A stretch of DNA of 64,000 nt from Clostridiales bacterium. GTDB taxonomy: Bacteria > Bacillota > Clostridia > Saccharofermentanales > DTU023. The notes under the pieces were generated by a model. That model searched no databases, was not told where the DNA came from, and saw only the letters and a list, made by a program, of their open reading frames with translations. The DNA lies in contig JAQYCV010000044.1 in assembly GCA_028724525.1 (NCBI GenBank), forward strand, positions 24,505 through 88,504, in the 5' to 3' direction. This document shows positions 8,265 to 20,982 of the stretch, in pieces; positions within the stretch are counted from its first letter, which is position 1, and each line of letters opens with the position of its first letter. A program made the translations under genes and the position numbers.

Positions 8265-9006
8265 GGAAAGCATGAGACTGAATCGCTTTCTTTCTGATGC
8301 CGGCTTTTGTAGCCGCCGGGAAGGTGACCGTCTGATTGAAGCAGGCCGGGTAAGAGTCAATGGCCAGGTAGCCATCTTAGGGCAAAAAATTCAGCCAGGT
8401 CAGGATGAAATTCAAGTAGACGGCCAATTGGTTTTAGCACGATCTCCGGAGGAAGAGTATGTCTACCTCGCCCTCAATAAGCCGCAGGGTATTACCTGCA
8501 CCTCTGACCATCGTCGCCGAGATAATATTATTGATTATCTCAATTATCCCAAGCGGGTCTTCCACATCGGCCGCCTAGACCGGGATTCCGAGGGCCTTAT
8601 CTTATTAACAGACGATGGCTCTATCGTCAATAAAATCTTGCGGGCCCAAAACCGGCATGAGAAGGAATATTTGGTCGAGCTTGACAAAGACTATGACCAA
8701 GACTTCGTCCGCCAAATGCAGCAAGGGGTTCATATTTTAGGCCAGACCACCCTACCGACCAAAGTCAAGCCCCTATCTTCCCGTTGCTTTCGTTTAGTCT
8801 TGCGGCAAGGCCTCAATAGGCAAATCCGCCGCATGTGCGAAGCCCTGGGTTACCAGGTTGTCTATCTACAAAGGCGGCGGATTATGAATATTGATTTAGG
8901 CAATCTAGCCTTAGGCCACTACAGGGAACTAACCCCCAAGGAAGTAAGAGACCTCAAGTCCCTGCTCAAAGATAGCCAATCTGATCCTGGACCTCCTAGA
9001 TATTAG
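8257..9006 (+). CDS. rluF: 23S rRNA pseudouridine synthase, RluF-like
   Basis: 249 residues using the ATG at 8257, chosen because AGGAG lies 6 nt upstream and the N-terminal S4 domain (about 6-55) then starts correctly; an ATG at 8224 inside the kinase gene has no such site. The catalytic motif GRLDRDSEGL has D108. Segments such as INYPKR-like YLNYPKR, NKILRAQNRHEKEY, QGLNRQIRRMCEALGY and RRIMNI match E. coli RluF (U2604 of 23S rRNA) more closely than RluB, as I recall them. It is coupled to the kinase gene and overlaps convergent comEB by 11 bp. Confidence 0.75.
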   Translation: MTEESMRLNRFLSDAGFCSRREGDRLIEAGRVRVNGQVAILGQKIQPGQDEIQVDGQLVLARSPEEEYVYLALNKPQGITCTSDHRRRDNIIDYLNYPKRVFHIGRLDRDSEGLILLTDDGSIVNKILRAQNRHEKEYLVELDKDYDQDFVRQMQQGVHILGQTTLPTKVKPLSSRCFRLVLRQGLNRQIRRMCEALGYQVVYLQRRRIMNIDLGNLALGHYRELTPKEVRDLKSLLKDSQSDPGPPRY

Positions 9007-9493
9007 CAGGATCGTAGGATAATTCTAAGCTGGCAATATCGGGCTGGAGGGCAGTATATTTGACTCCAGCAGCATCCATCATGCGCTTTGAGGCTTTGAT
9101 TTGATCAGATGCGGCATACTTGTCTGACAGGTAAATGACTTCCTTGATGCCAGACTGAATAATAGCCTTCGTACATTCATTACACGGGAAAAGCGCTACA
9201 TAAATACGGCAGTCCTTCATCTTGGGGCTAGAGGCATTTAAGATGGCATTGAGCTCCGCATGGCAGACATAGGGGTATTTGGTATCAAGGTAATCCCCCT
9301 CCCTAGCCCAGGGGAAATCATCGTCTGAACAGCCTAGAGGCATACCGTTATAACCCACAGACACAATTTTATTATCCTGATCGACAATACAGGCCCCTAC
9401 CTGGGTACCCGGGTCCTTCGATCGCTTAGCGGCTAAAAGGGCAATTCCCATAAAAAAATCGTGCCAAGATAAATAGTCACTACGTTTATTCAT
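8996..9493 (-). CDS. comEB: dCMP deaminase / ComEB-type cytidine deaminase
   Basis: 165 residues. The zinc site CHAELNAI (H78, E80) and PCNECTKA (C104, C107) are intact. dCMP deaminase gives dUMP for thymidylate synthesis; in Bacillus the gene lies in the comE locus although it is not needed for DNA uptake. The ATG at 9491-9493 was chosen for its GGAG site and family start; a longer open frame upstream lies inside yfhO. The start overlaps the yfhO stop in ATGAATAA, giving translational coupling. Confidence 0.9.
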   Translation of the reverse strand: MNKRSDYLSWHDFFMGIALLAAKRSKDPGTQVGACIVDQDNKIVSVGYNGMPLGCSDDDFPWAREGDYLDTKYPYVCHAELNAILNASSPKMKDCRIYVALFPCNECTKAIIQSGIKEVIYLSDKYAASDQIKASKRMMDAAGVKYTALQPDIASLELSYDPANI

Positions 9494-12428
9494 GATGATC
9501 TCCATCCTCCACTTGAGTATTGTCTTGTTCTGGCTTGTCGCCGTCCTCCTCTGCCTCTTTGTCAGCAGCAGAAAAATGTTGAGGCCAGTCGGCATCCAAA
9601 CTGGGGTCGCTGGTTTGGTCAAGACTCAGGCCAGCATTCTCTGAAGCTGCCACCTGTACAGGCCGCCGGCGCTTAAGAGTCAGATAATCCAAGACTAGCA
9701 TGCCTAGGGTGAAGATGAGGGCAGCCGCGCTGATCCAAGCGCCTGTGCTAAAACCAGGTGGCGTAAATTTCAGGACTAATTCATGAGAGCCCGCAGGCAC
9801 AGGCACCGCCAAGAAGGCATTGTAAGCTACATAAATGGGAACGGCTTGCCCATCCAGACTTGCCTGCCAACCCGGATTATCTGTAGTGGAAATAAAGACC
9901 AAACCCGGCTCAGGATCTTCAGTCTTCACTTTTAAAGAGTTGCTCGTGTAAGACACAAGCTGGCTTTTGCGGTCATGCAAGGCGTCCATTCCCTTGGCAT
10001 AAACGGCTTCATCTAGGCGCACCACTTGGAAGTTGAGGTCGCCACTGCCATCCACGCTCTCACTGCTCGATAAATCAAACTGGAGCTTCCAGTCTGTCCC
10101 CTCCTCCAAATAGCCCAATTCACTAATACCTTGGGACTTGCGACCCACTCGGGTAATGGATTGGTCAGCTTCCAGAAGATTAATTTCACGCAGGCTGAGG
10201 CCGGTAAGATTCCAGTCGATATAGTAATAGCCACTCTCTTCAACCTTGAAGGGCTGGGTAAAAATCGCATTATATAGGCCATCCCGGGTCAGATGGACAG
10301 AAGAGCCTTGCTGGCTGACCGTTAGGCCATCAGCTGTGAAACTGTTGTCGTCGAAAACCATAGGTAGGAAAACCTTCTGGTCACGCAAGCCGGTCAGGTC
10401 GTTAAACATACGGCTATGGTACTCAAAAGCAGGGACGTAACCGACACTAATGCTTTGATCTTCCGGCATCTTTTGACCCAGAACTTGATTAAGCTCAAAG
10501 GGGGCGGCATCCGCTAAGAAGGCAATGGGTAAGGCCTGGCGATTCTCCCACACTTGTATGGGCCCATCTGTCAAGACCTGTTCATAAAGGCCATCTTTAA
10601 TCTGGGCACCATCTCGGTGGACAACATAGCGCAAGCCCAGGAGGGAATCAATGACGGGGTTTCCACCCGTATATTGATAGCTGTTGATCCCATTATTGGC
10701 GTAGCCCAGCTTGCCCATGTATTTTACTGGATCATGAGGCACTGTCGAGGAAAAGATAGTTAAACCGTTGGACCGATAAAGCATGGCATCATTGACACAC
10801 TTGTCCGGCTTAATCTCCAGCCGCACCAGCTGGTCGGGATCCGCTTCTTGCAATTGGGCCAGGGTCTTTCGTAGCTTACCCGTCTCTTCCCCTTGGCTAT
10901 AGCCCTCTCGAAAGCCAAAATACTCTGCCTGCTCAAATTTATCGACAGAAACAAAGGCGTTAAAGCTGAGTTCCAGGATCATAACAAGCAAAATTAGATA
11001 GGAAACCGTTTGAAGCTGCTTGCGCTTAGCCAGGGGGCTGAGTCCTCTCTGACCGGCATGCGGCCTGCCTTGTCTGGTGAAACGTGCAAAAAGCAGGCCA
11101 TAAACCAGCAAGAGAAGGATGGCCACATAAACAGATAGCTGGTCAAAGTTTCGATTATCCAGCTTCTGCAGGATCAGAAAGAGGATAGCGTAGAGCCCAC
11201 TCACTTGGAGGAGGAAGTCATAAGAGAATTCCCGCAGGCGAGGCAAGGCATCATAAGCCAGGAAGATCAAGTAGAAGACCAGGACAAAAGAATTGCGGTA
11301 GGGCAGCTGGTTGGGAAAGTGCAAACCGTGCCAAAGGAAATTCAAAACATTATTGTTAAGGCTGGCAAAGAGGAAAATCAGTAAAGCAAAAGAACTGAGC
11401 TTTTGCTTCCATTTGAGGCTCCTAGACTTCAGCAAGGCCAAAAGGAGAATCAGGATAAAGGTCCCACAGAAAAGGTTGGCCATGCCGGATCGTACGGAAA
11501 CGCTAGAAAAAGGAATGAGACGCGAAAGGAAATCGAGGTCCGCAAACTTCATGCTGTAGTCAGATGGAAAGCTATCCCCTACAGCGGACGTCAGCCCCAT
11601 GGCTTTAAGGGTAGGATAGAGGGTAATGGCACTCAAAGCTAGTCCAAAGATCGTAGCAATACCCACCCTGACAAAAGTCAATAATTTATCCATCGGCTTA
11701 GCCGAATGTTCACGTGAGAGGAGGACAAAGAAGAAAAAGAACATAAAAACACAGACAAAAAACCCTGTGTAAAAGTTACTGATAAGGGTTAAGGCTAAAA
11801 GCAGAATATAGGGGCTATAAACTTGCTCCCGCATCAGCTTAGTCATACTCCAGGCCAGAAGAGGCAGACAGTAGAGACTATCCAGCCACATGATATTGAA
11901 AAAATAAGCCATGCTATAGCCGCTCAAGGCATAGGCCACAGCAAAACCCAGGGCCAAAGGCCCATCTCGATGGTAGTAATCTCTCAGGAAAAAGTGGCAA
12001 CTGGCACCCGCTAAGCCAATCTTTAAGAGTACCAAGCTTAGGACCAGTTCAGAAAGTAGCTGGTCAGGAAAGATCAAAGCAAGAAAGTTCAGAGGGGAGG
12101 CAAGATAATAAGCGTAAAGTGCATAAAAGTTGACACCCAAGCCCCCAGACCAGGAAAAGAACCAAGAATCGCCAGTCAAAAGTTTTTGGCGGAAGTCACT
12201 GAGAAAAGGCGCATATTGGTGAAAAAGATCGACCGTCAGAATATGGTGCTGACCAAAAGGATAAACACCTTGGATGCCAAAGGCGAAAAACATGACGACC
12301 AGGGGGATAAAAAAAGCTAAGAGACTTCTCTGCCGGGACTTCCTCCGGCTAAGCGCTAGCAAATCATCATAATGGTCTGCTTGTTGAGCCACTGGTAAAG
12401 GGGACGAAGCCATACGTGTATCTTGCAT
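9486..12428 (-). CDS. yfhO: YfhO-family multispanning membrane protein
   Basis: About 980 residues with a dozen or so hydrophobic helices in the first 480, a large extracytoplasmic region, and a last helix near the C-terminus followed by an acidic tail. YfhO proteins have a GT-C glycosyltransferase-like fold, and in Bacillus/Listeria they are needed to glycosylate teichoic acids on the outer face of the membrane. The ATG at 12426-12428 was chosen because AAGGAAG lies just upstream; the longer frame to 12488 would start inside rnpB. The motif PFGQHHILTVDLFHQY near the first loop is typical. Confidence 0.85.
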   Translation of the reverse strand: MQDTRMASSPLPVAQQADHYDDLLALSRRKSRQRSLLAFFIPLVVMFFAFGIQGVYPFGQHHILTVDLFHQYAPFLSDFRQKLLTGDSWFFSWSGGLGVNFYALYAYYLASPLNFLALIFPDQLLSELVLSLVLLKIGLAGASCHFFLRDYYHRDGPLALGFAVAYALSGYSMAYFFNIMWLDSLYCLPLLAWSMTKLMREQVYSPYILLLALTLISNFYTGFFVCVFMFFFFFVLLSREHSAKPMDKLLTFVRVGIATIFGLALSAITLYPTLKAMGLTSAVGDSFPSDYSMKFADLDFLSRLIPFSSVSVRSGMANLFCGTFILILLLALLKSRSLKWKQKLSSFALLIFLFASLNNNVLNFLWHGLHFPNQLPYRNSFVLVFYLIFLAYDALPRLREFSYDFLLQVSGLYAILFLILQKLDNRNFDQLSVYVAILLLLVYGLLFARFTRQGRPHAGQRGLSPLAKRKQLQTVSYLILLVMILELSFNAFVSVDKFEQAEYFGFREGYSQGEETGKLRKTLAQLQEADPDQLVRLEIKPDKCVNDAMLYRSNGLTIFSSTVPHDPVKYMGKLGYANNGINSYQYTGGNPVIDSLLGLRYVVHRDGAQIKDGLYEQVLTDGPIQVWENRQALPIAFLADAAPFELNQVLGQKMPEDQSISVGYVPAFEYHSRMFNDLTGLRDQKVFLPMVFDDNSFTADGLTVSQQGSSVHLTRDGLYNAIFTQPFKVEESGYYYIDWNLTGLSLREINLLEADQSITRVGRKSQGISELGYLEEGTDWKLQFDLSSSESVDGSGDLNFQVVRLDEAVYAKGMDALHDRKSQLVSYTSNSLKVKTEDPEPGLVFISTTDNPGWQASLDGQAVPIYVAYNAFLAVPVPAGSHELVLKFTPPGFSTGAWISAAALIFTLGMLVLDYLTLKRRRPVQVAASENAGLSLDQTSDPSLDADWPQHFSAADKEAEEDGDKPEQDNTQVEDGDHHE

Positions 12429-12448
12429 ACTATCTTCCTTAAAAAGTA

Positions 12449-12800
12449 ATTCCGAGTAAACCTGTAAGCCGGGTTCTGTCTTGGGCAATCATCTATCTAG
12501 GCCGAGGTTTTCACCCCGGCTCCAGCCACCTCCTTGAGACCTGCGGACCACAGTATATGTCTCGCCACGGTGTTGCTCCAGGTGGGGTTTGCAGGGCCAA
12601 GCTGTCTCCAGCTTGCCGGTGAGCTCTTACCTCACCATTTCACCCTTACCAGATCCAAGACCTGGCGGTATCTTTCTGTTGCACTTTCCTTAAAGTTGCC
12701 TTCACCGGGAGTTACCCGGCACCCTTGTCCTATGGAGCCCGGACTTTCCTCACGGCCAAGCTTTCGCTTGAGCCCCGCGATTGCCCGGTAAACTCGGAAT
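12449..12800 (-). ncRNA. rnpB: RNase P RNA (type A)
   Basis: Read on the minus strand the region contains the conserved GAGGAAAGTCCGGGCTCC near the 5' end, GGTAAGGGTGAAA in the middle and ACAGAACCCGGCTTA near the 3' end. The terminal P1 helix pairs ATTCCGAGT (12800-12792) with ACTCGGAAT (12457-12449). The layout fits the ancestral type A RNA rather than the Bacillus type B. It matures the 5' ends of tRNAs. It lies between trmK and yfhO on the same strand. Confidence 0.97.
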
Positions 12801-12806
12801 GTATCC

Positions 12807-12812
12807 ATTATA
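12807..12812 (-). promoter_or_regulatory. -10 element of rnpB
   Basis: TATAAT on the minus strand lies 6 bp before the P1 helix of rnpB. No good -35 is seen (AGACCT at 17 bp). The site overlaps the last codons and stop of trmK. Confidence 0.55.
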
Positions 12813-13518
12813 AGATACGAGGAGGAAGGAGGTCTAGGATTTCTTGATAAACAGGGGCATAAGCGGGATCCTTACGGCGCCTTTTACCATACACCCGAGC
12901 CAAATAAGCCAGCCAAGCGTAAAGAAGACCAGGGTCTTTTTGCAGATAGTCTTTGTAAATTGGACTATCGGCCATCCAGGCTTCGCCAATGGCCGCCTCA
13001 GCCAGACTCAAATCCCGCTTTTCCCCTCCCCTCCTCAAGTAAAAAATGCTGTAGGTCCGGCCGCGGTCTTGAACCAGGCTTTCTTCAATGATCATAGCCT
13101 GGCCCGCCAGATAGCGACGAAGGACTTCCCGATTCCAGGTAGGCTGAAGACAAATTGTATAATCCTGGCTGAGATCAAGACTTTGGAGAATAGACCGTAT
13201 CTCATAGGCCCCCATGCCAGCTATTACAATCGTGTCGCCGGCCTGAGCCTCTTGACCCGCAAAGCCATCTCCCAAGAGCAAGGTCACCTGGTCTGGCCCC
13301 AGGCCGTAGGCGCAAGCCAACTTCTGGGCCTCGGCCAAAGGCTTGGCCCGAAGATCAGTCAAGATCGCCTCTTGACAGGCCCCCGTGAGATACATATGAA
13401 CGCCCAGATAGCCATGGTCACAGCCAATATCCCAAAGACGACCGCAAGGGCTGATCAAATCCTTGATGTGCTGGAGCCGAGGCATGAGTTTGGGCGGCCT
13501 GGTCAAGTTCTCACTCAT
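12808..13518 (-). CDS. trmK: tRNA (adenine(22)-N1)-methyltransferase TrmK
   Basis: 236 residues. The SAM-binding motif DIGCDHGYLGVHM lies near 29-41 and VIAGMGA near 97-103. It methylates A22 in the D arm of tRNAs. It follows rpoD by 17 bp, the same neighbourhood (dnaG-sigA-trmK) as in Bacillus. The stop lies at the rnpB promoter. Confidence 0.88.
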   Translation of the reverse strand: MSENLTRPPKLMPRLQHIKDLISPCGRLWDIGCDHGYLGVHMYLTGACQEAILTDLRAKPLAEAQKLACAYGLGPDQVTLLLGDGFAGQEAQAGDTIVIAGMGAYEIRSILQSLDLSQDYTICLQPTWNREVLRRYLAGQAMIIEESLVQDRGRTYSIFYLRRGGEKRDLSLAEAAIGEAWMADSPIYKDYLQKDPGLLYAWLAYLARVYGKRRRKDPAYAPVYQEILDLLPPRIL

Positions 13519-13535
13519 CGTAGGTCTAACCGAGA

Positions 13536-14837
13536 TTAGTCTAAATAATCCTTGAGCTTACGGCTCCGGTTGGGATGACGCAGCTTACGCAAGGCCTTTG
13601 CTTCGATCTGCCTGATACGTTCACGCGTGACATTAAACTCCCGCCCAACTTCTTCTAGGGTTCTAGTCCGGCCATCTTCCAAGCCAAAACGTAATTTTAA
13701 GACCTCTTCTTCCCTGGGGGTGAGTTCCTTGAGGACCTCAAAGAGCTGTTCCCGCAAGAGCGTATAAGAAGCTTGCTCAGCCGGAGATTGGGCATCTTCA
13801 TCTTCAATAAAGTCCCCTAATTGACTATCCTCTTCTTCACCAATGGGCTTTTCTAGCGAGACAGGGATCTGGGAGATCTTTTGAATCTCTCGGACACGGT
13901 CAACTGAAATACCCATGCGTTCGGCAATCTCTTCTGGCTCCGGCTCCCGACCCAGTTCTTGCAATAATTGTCTTTGATGGCGAACAAGCTTGTTAATAGT
14001 CTCTACCATATGGACAGGAATCCGGATGGTTCGCGCCTGGTCAGCAATAGACCGGGTGATCGCCTGCCGGATCCACCAAGTTGCATAGGTGGAAAATTTA
14101 AAGCCCTTGTGATAGTCAAATTTATCAACCGCTTTGATAAGGCCTAGGTTGCCTTCTTGGATCAGATCCAGGAATTGCAGGCCCCTCCCTGTATAGCGTT
14201 TGGCAATAGATACGACCAGGCGGAGGTTGGCCTCCGTCAAATGCTGCTTAGCTTCTTCATCTCCAGCAGACATACGGGCAGCCAATTCTCTCTCTTCATC
14301 TGCAGTCAGAAGATCCACTTTACCGATTTCCTTGAGATACATGCGGACGGGGTCGTCAACCATGATGATGTCATCAACAGTTTGCCTCTTGGGCATTTCC
14401 CCCGTCGCCTCATCATCTTCCAGAACTGTAATACCCGATTTCTCCAGGCCATCAATGACATCATCTAAAAGCTCTTCATCTAGGTTGAGATCTTCAAAAT
14501 AATCGAGTACTTCTTGCTGGGGGATCTGCTTATTATGTTTTTTGGCACGGGAAATGAGAACATCCATGACTTGCTTAGCCGAAGCCTTGTTAGCAGTCTG
14601 ATCTTCAAGGCTGAGGATTTCGTCATCGTCGTCATCCTTCTTGGCCTCATCCAAGGAAGAATCAAGCCCTTTGAACTCATCCCGATTCCGCTTGGGTCTC
14701 TTTTTAACAGGGGGAATATAAATATCTACTCCAGCCACATTGACTGTATCCTGCTTGGTCTCCTCAGTTACTTCCGCCGCATTGGCGTTTTCCTGGGCCT
14801 TTGGGGTCTTGGTCTCATCCGTTTTTTTGCTGGTCAT
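13536..14837 (-). CDS. rpoD: Primary RNA polymerase sigma factor RpoD (SigA)
   Basis: 433 residues. An acidic, lysine-rich N-terminal extension (1-90) is followed by region 1.2 ([11 protein letters not shown]), region 2 ([40 protein letters not shown]), region 3, and region 4.2 helix-turn-helix ([22 protein letters not shown]). It directs transcription from vegetative promoters such as those noted here. Its start overlaps the dnaG stop by 23 bp. Confidence 0.97.
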   Translation of the reverse strand: MTSKKTDETKTPKAQENANAAEVTEETKQDTVNVAGVDIYIPPVKKRPKRNRDEFKGLDSSLDEAKKDDDDDEILSLEDQTANKASAKQVMDVLISRAKKHNKQIPQQEVLDYFEDLNLDEELLDDVIDGLEKSGITVLEDDEATGEMPKRQTVDDIIMVDDPVRMYLKEIGKVDLLTADEERELAARMSAGDEEAKQHLTEANLRLVVSIAKRYTGRGLQFLDLIQEGNLGLIKAVDKFDYHKGFKFSTYATWWIRQAITRSIADQARTIRIPVHMVETINKLVRHQRQLLQELGREPEPEEIAERMGISVDRVREIQKISQIPVSLEKPIGEEEDSQLGDFIEDEDAQSPAEQASYTLLREQLFEVLKELTPREEEVLKLRFGLEDGRTRTLEEVGREFNVTRERIRQIEAKALRKLRHPNRSRKLKDYLD

Positions 14838-16662
14838 CCTGTACCTCGTTTCGTAATTTGCTCATTGCTAAGTTTAGATTATTTAACTGGTTTAAGGCCT
14901 CTTGCTTGCTAGTGGCATCACTTGCCGCAGCAATATGTTGCAGGGCCTCTTCCCTTTGTTCATTTAAGCGATCTAGGCGGAGGAGGCGCAAAGCTTCTAA
15001 GGCGTAATCCTCGCGCGCCCGTAATTTGGCCTTTGTTAGGCGGGAAAAATAAGGCAAGATAGAAGCTGATAGTTTTTCTCCCGCACCCGCTTGATCCAGG
15101 AGGCTTAAAAAGTCAGGCATCGTAAGCTTTCCTTTATGTCCTAAGGCCAGGGCCTGGGCCATAATATCCCGCATACTAACAGGAAAGTCTTCTGCCTCTG
15201 CCCTTAACTCCGGCCGCATCAATAAACTGTTATCCTCAATAAGTGCATTCAAATAGGTTAAACTGGCCTGATCAAATTCCAGTTGGGCAGAGACTGGTGA
15301 CCTTTCTTGAGAGGGCACTGCTTTGGGGCTCGGACCAGCTTCTTTGACCCTCTTCTTTTCAATGACCTGAAGAATGCTAGCTGGTGAAATGGAAATTTCT
15401 TTGGCCAAGCGGTCTGCATAGAGTTCACGCACAACTGGGCTTGCTTCTTGGGCCAGGAGATCTGTAACTTGCTCTTGATAAGCAAGAATATCTAGGCTTC
15501 CCATACTTGTCGCTGCCGCTTGCTTAGCCAAATAGATCTGATAGTCCAAGGCAGGCAGAGCCTGATTCAGTAAGCCTTGAAAGCGCTCACGCCCATTTTC
15601 ATGGATAAATTCATCAGGGTCCTGGCCATTAGGCATGACTAAAATGCGGCAGTCCACCCCTTCTCTTGTGAGTAGATCTAGGGCTTTGAGGGCCGCATTC
15701 CGGCCTGCTCCATCGGCATCATAGGCCAAAATGACCTGGTTGCTGTACTGGGCTAAAAGCCGAGCTTGGCTGGGGGTAAGAGCAGTCCCCAGACCCGCAA
15801 CCGCATTGGTAAAGCCGGCCTCGTGCAGGGCTATAGTATCTATGTAGCCCTCGGTCAGAATGAGAAAATCCCGGCTGTCCTTGCGAGCAAAATTAAGGGC
15901 ATAGAGATATTTACCCTTGTTATAAATGCGTGAATCGGGAGAGTTAATATACTTGGCCTCGCCCTGGCCCATGATACGGCCACCAAAAGCTCTGAGCCGG
16001 CCTAAGTGGTCAAAGACAGGAAACATGACCCGGTCCCGGAAAAAATCATAGGCCTTGCCCCTGCTGGACTTCCGCATTAAACCAAGATCGAGCAGAATCT
16101 TTTCCGGATAAGTCTTGAGCAAGCTTGAGCTGAGGGCATCCCAGGAGTCTGGTGCATAGCCGACACCAAAGGTCGTCAAGATGGCGGGGCTGAGTCGGCG
16201 TTTGACCTGCATGTAATCTTCCGCCGCCCTTCCCTGGGGAGATTTATAGCTATGATAGAAGAACCGGGCGGCATCTAAAAGGCAGGCTTGCATCTGCTTA
16301 TACTCAAGCTGCTTCTTGCGCGCCTCAGGTTCATCTTCCAGGTCCAATTCAATTCCTACTCGCTTGGCCAAGAAGGCAACTGCATCAGGGAAGTTCAGAT
16401 TCTCAATCATCTGAATAAATTTAATGACATTGCCGCCAGCGTGGCAGCCAAAGCAATAGAAAAACTGTTTATTGGTGTTGACAGAAAAAGAGGGCGTTTT
16501 TTCACCGTGAAATGGGCATAGGCCAAAAAGATTCTGTCCACCCTTGCGTTCCAAGCGGACATAATCCCCCACAACCGACTCAATACTGTTGCGGGCAATG
16601 ACCTCGTCTATAACATTTTGGGGAATAAAGGCCAAAGGCTTACCTTCCTTTTCTAGTGACAT
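14815..16662 (-). CDS. dnaG: DNA primase DnaG
   Basis: 615 residues. The N-terminal CHC2 zinc finger has ligands C49, H52, C70 and C73, then a catalytic core and a TOPRIM segment around [13 protein letters not shown] with later DADGAGR. The C-terminal third would bind the replicative helicase. It makes RNA primers at the fork. It is the first gene of dnaG-rpoD-trmK, with a 23-bp overlap into rpoD. Confidence 0.96.
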   Translation of the reverse strand: MSLEKEGKPLAFIPQNVIDEVIARNSIESVVGDYVRLERKGGQNLFGLCPFHGEKTPSFSVNTNKQFFYCFGCHAGGNVIKFIQMIENLNFPDAVAFLAKRVGIELDLEDEPEARKKQLEYKQMQACLLDAARFFYHSYKSPQGRAAEDYMQVKRRLSPAILTTFGVGYAPDSWDALSSSLLKTYPEKILLDLGLMRKSSRGKAYDFFRDRVMFPVFDHLGRLRAFGGRIMGQGEAKYINSPDSRIYNKGKYLYALNFARKDSRDFLILTEGYIDTIALHEAGFTNAVAGLGTALTPSQARLLAQYSNQVILAYDADGAGRNAALKALDLLTREGVDCRILVMPNGQDPDEFIHENGRERFQGLLNQALPALDYQIYLAKQAAATSMGSLDILAYQEQVTDLLAQEASPVVRELYADRLAKEISISPASILQVIEKKRVKEAGPSPKAVPSQERSPVSAQLEFDQASLTYLNALIEDNSLLMRPELRAEAEDFPVSMRDIMAQALALGHKGKLTMPDFLSLLDQAGAGEKLSASILPYFSRLTKAKLRAREDYALEALRLLRLDRLNEQREEALQHIAAASDATSKQEALNQLNNLNLAMSKLRNEVQDDQQKNG

Positions 16663-16694
16663 TCTATACTACGGAAAAGCGACATGAATCCCCC

Positions 16695-16726
16695 TAAAAA
16701 AGCTGCCCCGAAATACGAGGCAGCTT
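16695..16726 (-). terminator. Intrinsic terminator of yajC
   Basis: On the minus strand AAGCTGCCTCG (16726-16716) pairs with CGGGGCAGCTT (16710-16700, one T-G pair), followed by a T-run to about 16695. Confidence 0.85.
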
Positions 16727-16751
16727 CCAAAGTTCATAAAGAGAGGAAAAA

Positions 16752-17192
16752 TTATTCTTGATCTTCCTTACCCTTTAACTTATCCAAGAAAGAAGCTTTT
16801 TTCGGCTTATCTCCAGCTTCTGCCCGCGCTTGGGCCTCAGCTTTACGCTGTTGGGCTTCTGCTTTAGCCGTTTGGCTCATGACATGGGCAATGGCTGACT
16901 TTTTGAAGGTCATTAGGGTGTTCTGCACACTGGTAGAGATCGTGATCTCATCGTCCTGAATATTAAAAATCCGGCCGGTAACCCCACCAATGGTGATCAC
17001 TTCGTCTCCAACCTGCATGGCATTAATTTGCCGGCGCAGGGCTTCATCCTTCTTTTTTTGTGGGCGGATGGTAATAAAATACATCAGGCCAAAGACGATA
17101 ATCAGGGGCAAGAACATGCCGAGCATACTGCCTCCGGGCATGGCCTCTGTGCCTCCCGCCTGTCCTAAAGCAATGAATTGTAATAGTGTCAT
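16752..17192 (-). CDS. yajC: Preprotein translocase accessory subunit YajC
   Basis: 146 residues. One TM helix about 23-42 (MFLPLIIVFGLMYFITIRPQ), the typical IRPQKKKDEALRR, then a small cytoplasmic domain with GDEVITIGGVTGRI, and a charged Ala/Lys-rich tail. It assists SecDF/SecYEG. It has its own promoter (17291-17320) and terminator, so it is probably monocistronic, although tgt lies just upstream as in many genomes. Confidence 0.92.
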   Translation of the reverse strand: MTLLQFIALGQAGGTEAMPGGSMLGMFLPLIIVFGLMYFITIRPQKKKDEALRRQINAMQVGDEVITIGGVTGRIFNIQDDEITISTSVQNTLMTFKKSAIAHVMSQTAKAEAQQRKAEAQARAEAGDKPKKASFLDKLKGKEDQE

Positions 17193-17290
17193 GGTGATTC
17201 TCCTCTGCTATTGATTCGCTTATCTATTGACGAGAAAGTCCGAGCCCAGCACACCTTAAAGGCTCACGACTCACTTTTCTCAGCCTTAAG

Positions 17291-17320
17291 ATCATAACAC
17301 TTGTCGCCCTTCTTCAGCAA
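17291..17320 (-). promoter_or_regulatory. Promoter of yajC
   Basis: On the minus strand TTGCTG (17320-17315), an 18-bp spacer and TATGAT (17296-17291) with a TG extension. It lies about 100 bp upstream of the yajC start, in the 158-bp gap after tgt. Confidence 0.6.
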
Positions 17321-17350
17321 TAGGCTAGGCTGGCGCAGACCGTCTGGACC

Positions 17351-19566
<2,216 letters not shown>

Positions 19567-19586
19567 TTCTCTTTCACTTCTTTTCT

Positions 19587-20969
19587 CTAAAGTCGACAGG
19601 CCGCTAGCTGACTCTGAATTTCCTCAGGGGGAAAGTCTAAAGCTTCTAGGGACCGCAGACTGTATATGGCTCTGCGCACGGCTCTGCCCCGGCCTTTAAG
19701 GCCATATTTTTGTTTAAAATATTTTATTTCCTTGCTATCTAAGGCCCGTAAAAGGGAAAAATTGGCTTTCATGGGCTGAAAATTGTCCGGATCGGCTTGA
19801 CTCACATAGGCAGCAAGACCGGCCAAGACACTAGTTCTATCTTGAAGCTTATCTAGAGCACTGGTCTCCTTACCCAAGTCCTTTGCCAAAGCCAATCCAG
19901 CCAGCAAGCCAGAGGCCGCAGACTCTAAATAGCCCTCAACTCCCGTGATTTGTCCTGCGAAGAAGCGCTGAGGCTGACTTTTGCAACGATAAAAATCTGT
20001 CAAGAGTCTGGGTGAGTTGATAAAGGAGTTCCGGTGCATTACCCCATATCGGGCAAATCGCGCTTGGGCTAGGCCCGGGATGAGGCGGAAAACTCTTTCC
20101 TGTTCTGAGAACTTGAGTTTGGTCTGAAAGCCCACCATATTCCACAAGTCTTGGGCAAAATTATCCTGCCGCAACTGTACAACAGCAAAGGCTTCTTGAC
20201 CAGTATGCGGGTTAACAAGACCAACAGGCTTGAGAGGGCCAAAACGTAGGGTATCATAACCATCGCGAGCCAATTCTTCCACTGGCTTACAGCCCTCAAA
20301 GAGGAGGCTCCGTTCAAAGCCAGCCGGTTCAACACATTCCGCATCGATGAGGGCCTCATAAAAAGTCCGGTATTGGTCCTCGTCCAAGGGGCAATTCAGG
20401 TAATCTCCCTCTCCCTCCTCGTAGCGGTTACCCCGATAGGCAATATCTAAATCCACCGATTCATCAATGATGAGGGGGGCCGCTGCGTCGAAAAAGTAAA
20501 GATTGTCCTGGCCTGTAAAAGCTTGGATTGAAGCGAAAAGACCAGCAGATGTCAAAGGGCCGGTTGCGATAATTTGATAGGTCTGAGGCAAGTCATCCAA
20601 ACTATGGACTTGCCTTTCCTCTATATGGATAAGGGGTTCAGCTTGGAGTTTTTCTGTAATATAGCGAGGGAAGGCTTCCCGATCAACAGCCAAGGCATTA
20701 CCCGCGGGCAGGCGGCAGGCCTGGGCTGCCTCCATAACCAGAGAGCCAAAATGGGCCAGCTCTAATTTGAGCAGGCCACTTGCTGTCGTAAATTTCTCAG
20801 ACCGCAAGGAATTAGAACAGACCAGCTCAGCAAAATGCGGCAACTCATGAGCCGGACTGACCTGTCCGGGTTTCATATCAATCAAGTCGACTTCCAACCC
20901 CCGCCGAGCAAGTTGCCAAGCGGCTTCTGACCCTGCCAGACCCGCTCCTAAGACACAAATATTAGCCAT
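19587..20969 (-). CDS. trmFO: Folate/FAD-dependent tRNA m5U54 methyltransferase TrmFO
   Basis: 460 residues. The N-terminal FAD-binding GAGLAGSEAAWQLARRG lies at 8-24. The motif SNSLRSE, the C-terminal AGQITGVEGYLESAASGLLAG and late YFKQKYGLKGRGR fit GidA-related TrmFO. It makes T54 in the T-loop of tRNA using methylenetetrahydrofolate. It is 13 bp downstream of topA, the Bacillus-like order dprA-topA-trmFO. Confidence 0.95.
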   Translation of the reverse strand: MANICVLGAGLAGSEAAWQLARRGLEVDLIDMKPGQVSPAHELPHFAELVCSNSLRSEKFTTASGLLKLELAHFGSLVMEAAQACRLPAGNALAVDREAFPRYITEKLQAEPLIHIEERQVHSLDDLPQTYQIIATGPLTSAGLFASIQAFTGQDNLYFFDAAAPLIIDESVDLDIAYRGNRYEEGEGDYLNCPLDEDQYRTFYEALIDAECVEPAGFERSLLFEGCKPVEELARDGYDTLRFGPLKPVGLVNPHTGQEAFAVVQLRQDNFAQDLWNMVGFQTKLKFSEQERVFRLIPGLAQARFARYGVMHRNSFINSPRLLTDFYRCKSQPQRFFAGQITGVEGYLESAASGLLAGLALAKDLGKETSALDKLQDRTSVLAGLAAYVSQADPDNFQPMKANFSLLRALDSKEIKYFKQKYGLKGRGRAVRRAIYSLRSLEALDFPPEEIQSQLAACRL

Positions 20970-20982
20970 TGTCCTTCGTCCC

